From assembly GCF_050436995.1 (NCBI RefSeq), contig NC_134766.1, positions 5,456,001-5,520,000 on the forward strand: a stretch of DNA of 64,000 nt, in the 5' to 3' direction. The stretch is from Anticarsia gemmatalis. Its lineage: Eukaryota; Arthropoda; Insecta; Lepidoptera; Erebidae. Positions 55,516 through 64,000 of the stretch are shown here, one piece after another; within the stretch, counting starts at the first letter, position 1; every line of letters starts with the position of its first letter. The notes beneath the pieces are model-generated. The model was not told where the DNA came from. It saw only the letters and a program-made list of their open reading frames with translations, and ran no database searches. Both the position numbers and the translations under genes were made by a program.

Positions 55516-58500
55516 GTGAAGTCACATATTAGAAAATATATATGTTTTCAGCATACAACCTTTGTACAGCATAATTTTTGGATACACTAGTAGAAGCGGC
55601 CATGCGGCTCGGTGAATTTGAAATGCTTGCCAAACACCGTTGGTCTCATTCCTACCTACCTCATTGTTTAGGTAGCTATATTACATGGAACTTGAAAGTC
55701 ACACCAATCTATTAATTCCCCCTTTATATAATTTTATGAGGAAATTTCGTAATTATGAACAAAAATAAAATTTTCTTACTTCAAATATGAAGTAAGCAGG
55801 TACCTTAGGTCGCAATGTTTCTTTAGATACGTTATAGATAGGTACTAAAGGTACTTAGGAAGTTATAAAATTATGCAGTGGCATCGAATAAGTTTCTCGA
55901 AAGTTCTACTAATTTCTTTATGGATACCATCGCACAACAGTAACATCCAAAGGCTACCATAGTAGCGAAAAAAAATCATGAAATGCCTCAAATTGCAACA
56001 CGCAGTAGACACATCACCAAACTTTTTTTAGAAAAACTGAAGTATCGAAGGGCGGTCCCAAGATACATCATATTTAAACAGAAATCAAATAAAGACATCA
56101 ATTTTTTATCACGAAATTCTCATAAATTGTCACACCGACGACAACGATAAATAAAATAAATGCACAATTTTCTAATAAAATAAACATTGTCGGACCACCC
56201 TTGTATAATGCGTTAAAATTCCATTTATATTCACAAACAGTCATGGCAGACGAAATCAAGCGAATAACTTTATAATTGTGCATTAAAATAAAAAAGGGGT
56301 TAGCAGGAAACCGGATATTGCCTTCCGTGGCGACCCTACGCTCCCGCCGAGTGTTTTTATAAGTCGCTAAGTTGGTAGCATTTTGTAAGATCCTGCTAGA
56401 ATAAGAATTAGGTGTGTTGGACTATGGGCATTTCGTCTTGTTGTAAAACTGATGTTTCCTCTCTGCTCGTAGTGAATCTGATCAGGTGTGGCTGAGGATT
56501 TTAGCGTTAATCAAGTAAGTTTAAGATGTTATTGGATTCCATTTGAAAATTAATTTTCAACCGAAGTTGACATCTCTGCTTAATTACCTAAGTACCTACA
56601 TTTATTAGTCTAGTTTTGCGTCGGTAGAAAACTATTGTAATATGGATTTCTATTTGTGGACAGAATTTTTGACGAAAGAGCTTCGTCACTTAAGTGCATG
56701 TAGTTTAGTAAATACTGAAATGCAATGTAGTGATTTGGGACTGTTATTCAAGGTAAGGTAGATTTAAAATTAACTTAATCAAGACAGAATAGATTTTAAG
56801 TATAAAACTGAAATCATATCTATTTCAAATCCGATTGATTTGCAATGATTGAGAAATTTAGAATAACGAGTGAGTTCTGTGTTAACCATAGAGTTAGGTA
56901 ATCGAATTACCGAACATATGTGTGTTACACAACCGTAGACAATATGGAAAGTGGCGGGAAATTGCGCGGGGACAATTTCGGCGAGATCTGCGCGCAGGCA
57001 TCGACTCGAGTCGGGTACTGGCTGGAGAAAAACAAAACATGATTTATTTTTTCTTTTTGGTTCCAATTTTAAAGAAAGCTTACATCCGAGTCGACTATTA
57101 TATTATTTTTATTTCAGTAAAGTGTTGTATGTAAAAATCGTTGAGTAGGGTATCTACGTCAACAATTTTCATCCATTTTCTGAGTTAAAACATTTTGGAC
57201 GGCATTCATTTGTATTGATTGCTTTTCTGACTCGAAAGTGTAAATTAAGCTTTAAAACTCGAAGTGCCTTCCTCTTCAACAATTTGTTTTTATGTCAAAA
57301 AGCTGATCCTTGAATAAATATACTCTTCTAAGCACCCAAATAGCATAATAATATGAGTTCTTCAAAACAACAAAATTCTTGTTGTAAATGAAAAATATCT
57401 ACGCGCTATGCATTTTGAGTGCAGAGGGATATACAGAGACACTACACTAGCTGCATATTGCTGGATACGCACAGACGATATTACGCTAGGTAGCGTCTCT
57501 GAGTCATCTTTGAAACATTCAACAGTGGCAGACTTCCCGTGGACATGTTCCGCGGGAAGTAGCATAATGTAACGTCGTGAGGACGGTGGCTAGTGTCTAT
57601 TATGACAGGTTAATTTGGTGCATTGAGCAATGGTAAACTTTCAAGTCCCGTTTTCTGCATCTTAGGTTGTTGGAAATTCCTAACACGATTAATTATTGTA
57701 TTAATAACATAGTTATTCATTTGGCGATTGAAATGAGCATTTCTTCGTATTTTTTCTCATAGACCTCTACTTCTCCCTTTACGAGCTAGGGAATTATCAT
57801 ACTTTAAGTAATATTACTGATTCGTTACTTTTATTAGATAGTTATTAGAATACGGAAATACCGCGAGCACGCAGTTTACCTTTGAAACCTAACGTTTCGT
57901 CGCAGGTTGCACATAGACTGATTTCGTGTTTAAGATCATAATCGCTAATCGATCTAAAAATAAGCCGACAGCTTCCAAATATCAATAAAATCAAACGAAC
58001 TTTTGGACAAATTTAAACCAGTTTCATGAGTATTACTGTCAGAAAGCAGTTATTTGTTGTCGGTACCGAATCTTGCGCATTAGACGTGAAGTTCAGTGGT
58101 TGCGCGTGCGCGCTCGCGCCGTGAAATTGTCACACTCTTACTTTCTCGATGCCACGATACGAGCGTCCTTCCTTTCGCTTTAATTACAACAAATCATCAT
58201 TATTGTCAGGGTCTACGAACTGTTCGTATGTTACCCCTACGTGACAACACGCTTTTCCTATAAGAGAAAAATGTCACATAGTTTTATTAAGTTTGTAATG
58301 TGGGAAGCTTTTTGTCTCAAGCATTAGTATCTACTGTAACCTGGAAGCTTTTAGTCTTAAGTGAAAAGTGCATGAGTTTGATTCCAGTTGTCATTTTCAG
58401 CCAAAATCTGGTTACAATGTTGATATAGCTTAGGTTTTTGATGATATGAATAAAGTTACATACATTTTACAAATTTAATCATCTTAGAGAATTAGCAATA

Positions 58501-58559
58501 ACATTTTTATCAGATAACTAAAATTGCAAGGCTTGTATCTTAGTTAACTAAGCCATACT

Positions 58560-58695
58560 TAGAGGTATATCAAAGATTCACTACAGATACTCGAACTTAT
58601 TACAGATTACTATACAGAGCAGGATTCGAACCTATGACACGTATCACAACGGTAATATTGGCAAGGTGACCATAGTAACTATGGCACGAAACATG
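58560..58695 (-). repeat. tRNA-derived SINE relic (inverted)
   Basis: On the minus strand 'gtgccatagttactatgg' resembles an A box and 'aggttcgaatcctgc' contains a perfect B box (GGTTCGAATCC). The stems do not pair into a tRNA, so this is a SINE head or tRNA pseudogene. Confidence 0.55.
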
Positions 58696-61600
58696 CAGCC
58701 AACATCATCACTTTTATTCAAATAGTACTCTATGAGAGTTACAAGTTAAGTGAGTTCACATAGGTTATTTAACTCCACAACACTATGTATTTAACTAAAT
58801 AACTAGACGTAATAGTTCTATGTACTCTACAGTAAAACTAACTATTACCAGTTCTCAGAACTCGACAAGTACAGTCAATAGCAAATATAAGTATACAGTA
58901 TACACTAAAGTCCAACAACTTAACAGAGTGCTTTGTATATAACGTTCCCAGTTGGCAGAGATATACCTAACTCAGGAATTAGAACACCAGTGACTCACAG
59001 ATAACGGTGGCCTGGTCGATGCATGTCCTGAATGAATATACAGATTATAATAATCTTGACGAATAGTACCTACATAGAAAAGCTCTCTACTAAGTTGCCA
59101 GGCTATTCCACCTTTTTTATTTTTTTTTTTTACAGTAAATAGCTAATCTTTAATAACTTCCGAATAGTTTTGTAATTACTACTTATTGTTTGTTGACTAA
59201 TAGCAATATTTAAATTGAAATATCATCCAAAATATAAAATCGAAAATGTGTTTAAGTGTGAATGTTTGAATTATCTTTGATCGTGACTGTATATAACAAC
59301 TATGTAATTTTATATAAGCAGTAACATGGTGCAATGTATCATTTAATATACAAACAACTTTGATTTATAGTGCTGAAATAGGAATGTAATCCATTGAATT
59401 GGTATTCAAGTATTTTGTGTGCCTTTCAAAAATGTACTGTAGTTCGGCTTTGGAGGGAAAATAGAATTTTTAGTAACGTATTTAATTCCTTTTAGATTTT
59501 CAATTAATTGGACACTTTTTGTGCGAAAATCAATCCGTTTTCTGTTTTTATTTATTAATTTTTTTGCAAGTGTTTAGTTGAAATTCCTATTGCGAAAGAA
59601 CAAATAACAATAAAAAGGACTTAATACCAAGAAAATTAAGGAAAGATCATTGTTTCTAAACTTTGTACTCAACGGGACTATCGAATACCGAGAGTGTCCG
59701 AGAGTTTGACAAATAACATGTTATGTAAGATTCAATTCAATTAATACGAGTGTATCCTTTATTACATAAACTTTTACAAGTACCTACTTATCAGTAAAAG
59801 TCATCATATTTTTTAATTACCATCGTTTTGGAAAATCCGTGTACCTCTTGAGATAAAATGCCCAGAAATTCACGACTTGCTCTTTTCAATTGCCATTAAT
59901 ATTTTATAATAAAGCTATATTAAAGATTGACTGTGTGCAACGCCGAGAAAAGTACTTATTTTTACTTATTAATAGGCTAATTAGTCATTATAAATATAAG
60001 AAATAAAAAAGCAACAAATAAGTTTGCAATTTGAATACTAATCACCAAAACATAACCTTACTTAATTAAGTAAAATTGCGGTAAGCATCGCGGTTTTACC
60101 ACGTTTTAACGAATTCCCTAATAATAAGGATAAATATTTGGTTTTTGGCGATACAGCTATAAATAAATTAAATATAATATATTTAGGTTACCTAGGTGTT
60201 GCTGTTATTTTTTTCATTTTCCTCAAACTATTTGGAGGTTAAATTTCTTCAGGATAATTTTTATCCGTATTGGTCCTACTGTAAAATTTATTAGAAATTT
60301 TACGCGTAAAAGAATTAGTTATTTTATTTTGTAAAACTATGTGTCAATCGTTGTACAGTTCTTTGTTTTTGGCTCAAAATTGGCTGTGAATGAATGATGA
60401 TGAAATGATACGGGACAGTTTTAAAGAAAATAGGGAAGACCTTGTTCAACATGAGTGAATAAAAAACTGTAAAAAAGTAAACATTGCTACATTTAGAAGA
60501 TTTTTCTCTTCATTGGTAAGATTTTTGGTAGTCAATTTTAATAATAAGTATTTTATATTTCCTTGGAAAGCTCTTTCTTATGCATTTATTGAGCAAGTGT
60601 TCATTGTTATTCCGTTATGCGATAGGTATTCTAATTAATGAAGCTATTTTAATTAGAGTATTTTTTAACTTTTTTCGTAAAGTTGAAAATGTTAGTCCGC
60701 TATTTTGTATATATTATTATAGTCCAATGTCCAATGATTAGTTAGTATCCAAGTAATTATGTAAGTTTGTAGCCAATCGGGACATATTGGAAGCGTTCCA
60801 AGATTGATAGTGGGTCGATGGGCGGTTGGCAGAATCAATAAATATATCTTTATATGAGTTTAGTCACCTATCTAGAAATGTGGGCTTTTTACTTGACGAA
60901 ATTTTGTAAGGTTTTAGCACTTTGGGTTATACATTAGGTAGTTTTACAGCAGGAGGATTTTTAATACATTTTAACTATTTCATGGGTAAACAATATTTAT
61001 CAAAAAACTGTACAAAATAACTTCATTTAATGTTTTATTTTGTCCTGAAGGAAGCAGAACAAAACATTAAGTTCAATTCGAATTTATAAGTTGGCTATCG
61101 TTTTCACGTCAAAAATAATAAAATCGTTGTTGTCGCTAGTCGTTTGCTAAAAAACTTTACTTTAATCGAGTTGTCGATCGAGAAACATTTTACGTAGAGA
61201 AAATTAATCACTATCTTCTCTAACAAATAAATTCCTACATAACACACCAGGGGGCGCTGAACCACCTACTTTTCATACTGTCTGGAAAACTAGTCGGCTG
61301 TTGATTGTCGTGAGTTTCTTGAAGTTTCTTCTCACGAGCAACAGCTTTTCTGAAACGGTGGTAGATAAAAAATATTTTGACGATTTCAAATACTTGTTAA
61401 AGTTTATGAAATAAAGAATATTTGACTTTGACTTTGATTGTCGACAGCGGCATTAAATCGCTCCAGGAAATAAAACTGAAATACTATCAAAAACAATCAA
61501 GCAAGCGACCGAGAGGACTGAAAATCCAAATCCTTTGCTTAGCAATGGGACACAGAAGGATAAAAAATAACATTAAAAGCTTAACCACATGCATGTATAT

Positions 61601-62290
61601 TTGATGTAATTTGTATAGCAATATGAAAGTCGGTACTATTGAGTGTTTGTACGTCATTATGTTCGTCTGTTGACGTCGCAAGCGCTACTATTTACACTCA
61701 TTTTCCACTTTCATGATCTCCGAAACATGCGCGAGCATTTTAGTGTACAACTGAAGGACATACTGGAGAGAGGTGGGTCGTAGGCTTGTTTTTATATTTT
61801 AAGCGAATCAGCGGTCGGTTTGATCATGATACTTACATTAAAATTGAGATAAAAATGTTGAGAATAAAAAAGGAACGTTGGTTTATTTTGAGTTTTTATT
61901 AAGAGAGTTTGCAAGAAGCTTTCGGTTTTTAAGAGGAAATAAATATACTTGTCTATCCTTTAAACATTCAAAATACATACCAACTTCTGCATTTGCTTAG
62001 CTATTTACTTGGGATTTGAGAACTGTATAGCTCAACAGATATAAAAAACAAATATTTTTTTATGTTGAATCCCAGAACTTTCTTCTTCTTCTTGACTTAT
62101 TTTTCCGATATCTCATACAGATACCATAACAGCCGTTTGAACACCAAAACCGACTTCAAAACAAATTAATTCAGAAGTAAAGCCACACTTTTCAAGCAGC
62201 CTCGCATCAGTATGTCGTGTCGGTGTACCGTACAAGTCAGTTGTCACAATCAAGATGTTATCCGGGGCGTGCACCCCACAAGTCGACAGT

Positions 62291-62350
62291 TTCACACTCG
62301 TCACCACTCACCGGCACTCACAGCCACTCGCAAGCACTCGCTGGCACTCA
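62291..62350 (+). repeat. Six-unit array with exact 10-bp period (nnnnCACTCn)
   Basis: Six consecutive 10-base blocks each carry CACTC at the same offset: ttcaCACTCg, tcacCACTCa, ccggCACTCa, cagcCACTCg, caagCACTCg, ctggCACTCa. The four bases before CACTC vary. Confidence 0.85.
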
Positions 62351-62859
62351 CACACGATGACAATCGCAGATGTTATACACTCGTATCAGAAACATTACTC
62401 TATTTACTATTAGACTAGCTGTTAATGAGTTACAAAATTAAGAAGAAACACACGTACGCCCGACGATGTGTACCGCATTGTATGCACTTGTAATACTTGT
62501 ATCACAAAGATTAGTCTATAGATCTGCTACGTGTCCAGCTGTTACTGGCTGTAAAATTTGGAATGAATGATGGAAAATACGTTTGCCTATTTAAATCGAC
62601 TACCTAACTCTGAAACTATTGTCCAAGAACTTACTAGATAACTTTCTTTTCAGGGATTTCAGCTGCCGGCGAAATACCTACATTCATAGTTTGAAACATC
62701 AGCGACAGGTTTACTCAGTGGACGGTGGCCTGTTCAATACATTGTGACAGTTATTTTTACTACAAAACCGACTTTTAACTTTAGCTCCTGAAACAGGGAA
62801 ACGATCAGTTAAGACTAAGTACATATATAAAATAGAGTTTTATTCATTAAATTTTAATC

Positions 62860-63195
62860 CATTACTTTCCCACTATTGCTAGACAAGGGTTTCCTCCCGA
62901 AATGAGTGAAGACTTGGCTATCACGATAACCCTCGGTAAAACTAGTCGTCAGACTTTCAAGCTTCTGACTACTAGTAACGAGTGTCAAAGATCTTTGGAT
63001 ATGACAGCCGGGACCCACAATTTTACATGCTTTCCGAAATACGGGGGAACTCGGTATGTAGGTACTTATGATATGGTCACCCACCCACTGAACTCGGCAA
63101 GGGTTAACTGAGCGATCGATACGTGCTGCTGACTCAAGGCGTAACCTCTTCCTCATCCCGGGAGGAGCCCCTTGCCTAGCAGTAGGAAAGAAAAT
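62860..63195. repeat. LINE/SINE-like repeat, copy 2
   Basis: It contains 'tgacagccgggacccacaat', 'atgctttccgaaata' and 'cagactttcaagcttctgac', the inverse of 35640-35900, and ends 'cccttgcctagcagtagga'. A 129-codon open frame on the minus strand across it is accidental: it shares no protein similarity with the other copy. Confidence 0.6.
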
Positions 63196-64000
63196 AGAAA
63201 ATAAATTAAATAAATAAGTGCTAAAATAATCAGTCTCAAACAAAAATATCAGTTTGATATAAATAAGCAGGTATTTCTAATTTTGGAGTTCATTGTTATA
63301 ACAAGATTGAGTTTCCCCCTCCGTAAATACCCATTTAGTTCCTGCTTGTTATATAAGAAAATATATCAATATCGCACTATGTAGGTACGTTTTATATGGA
63401 TTTTCCTTTTGAAAATCTGCTGATAAGCTGGACTTTAATGAGAAAATATGTATTTTTCATGTTTTAACACGTCTTTCAGTTTTGCCTGAATAAACTTTGT
63501 ACTTTTACAACGTAAAGCTTGTGATATTTATAGATTAGGTACAAAAATATATATTTTTCTGTCAGCCAAATAACAGAATTATTGATATCACATAATGACG
63601 TGCGTGGCTTTCTCCTTTTTCGTTAGAACAAGTGATGATTGTTTGTTAAAAAAAGGTGTCTTGCCTCGGTGTTGCTTAGTTTTGATGAGAAAATCTGGAA
63701 AACTTGCTCTTTTTTACTGGTAATGTAGAATAACGGAATGATAAGTATTATACAGACACATACAGTTTCAATATATCAATTAATATTCATAAACTACGTC
63801 TTTTTTAAGCTTAATAGAGATATTATGTAGAGTGAAGTTTATTTATTAATTATCCAGTTACAACAACGTTTGCGTTGTAGTACGATAAAAAAAGACGTAA
63901 AGATACTGTATAATTAGTAAAAAAGCCTAATTAATCGTCCTCTGCTTAATTAATTATGGTACTTTATACTATATAACGAGAGGCCATCAGGTCATAAAAA

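Larger units (their letters stand above)
49497..56641. other. GCLM 3' UTR and gene-poor intergenic region
   Basis: The GCLM 3' UTR probably ends at one of the AATAAA signals at 50304-50309 or 50345-50350, but a later site cannot be excluded. Beyond that no coding exon was recognised. The region holds three MITE-like elements, a perfect hairpin and a Helitron-like repeat. Confidence 0.45.
56753..64000. other. Gene-poor right end
   Basis: No protein-coding exon could be supported. It contains a SINE relic (58560-58695), a CpG-rich patch (58070-58170), a 10-bp periodic CACTC array (62291-62350) and a LINE/SINE-like repeat (62860-63195). 61420-61570 carries a 'tttgactttgactttga' run and a repeat fragment. 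Confidence 0.5.

Noticed and set aside
58600..58690. Functional tRNA gene on the minus strand
   Set aside because: Good B box but no cloverleaf; treated as a SINE relic.
62113..62307. 64-codon frame on the minus strand
   Set aside because: No recognisable domain, covers part of the periodic array, no splice context.
62854..63243. 129-codon protein on the minus strand
   Set aside because: Lies on an interspersed repeat; the other copy (35640-35900) does not keep the frame.

Overview
This window is eukaryotic nuclear DNA from an insect, most likely a moth or butterfly. It is AT-rich, its coding exons are short and separated by GT..AG introns, and the intergenic space is full of repeat types common in Lepidoptera: short Helitrons with TC/CTAG ends, tRNA-derived SINEs, LINE-like 3' fragments carrying a 'cccactgctgggc' signature, mariner-like and PIF/Harbinger-like relics, and small hairpin MITEs. 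I see no bacterial-type operons, CRISPR arrays, rRNA genes or functional tRNA genes. All splice sites and reading frames were traced by hand.

Four protein-coding genes can be supported. (1) A secreted M12B (reprolysin/ADAMTS-like) zinc metalloprotease on the + strand occupies about 10.9-30.5 kb. Its 5' exon(s) with start codon and signal peptide were not found. It has two furin-type sites, the zinc motif HEVGHLLGAVHDG, a Met-turn, an ADAMTS-type cysteine-rich module and a Thr-rich tail, but no thrombospondin repeats. Two tandem, homologous 53/56-nt exons (23817-23869 and 24215-24270) appear to be mutually exclusive. (2) A HOP2/PSMC3IP meiotic recombination factor (21021-21916, - strand, 3 exons) lies inside an intron of gene 1. 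(3) A TMEM14-family small mitochondrial membrane protein (31538-33463, - strand, 4 exons) converges on gene 1. (4) The glutamate-cysteine ligase modifier subunit GCLM (34265-49496, + strand, 6 exons) is head-to-head with TMEM14 across 801 bp, and its upstream region has an initiator and a correctly spaced DPE.

Layout: 1-10.9 kb has no confirmed gene and contains a mariner fold-back element, a SINE and a deleted PIF/Harbinger element. 10.9-30.5 kb is the metalloprotease with nested HOP2. 31.0-33.5 kb is TMEM14. 34.1-49.5 kb is GCLM, whose first intron carries an unusual 2.2-kb TA-flanked element with about a dozen copies of a CAGTAGTCAGCC-like motif. 49.5-64 kb is gene-poor and contains several MITEs, perfect hairpins, a SINE, a LINE fragment and a curious array with an exact 10-bp period.

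The genes do not form one pathway. GCLM (glutathione synthesis) and TMEM14 (mitochondrial porphyrin/haem-related in vertebrates) share a promoter region, so co-regulation is possible but not shown. The best candidates for something undescribed are the mutually exclusive exon pair next to the protease active site and the TA-flanked element with the repeated 12-bp motif.
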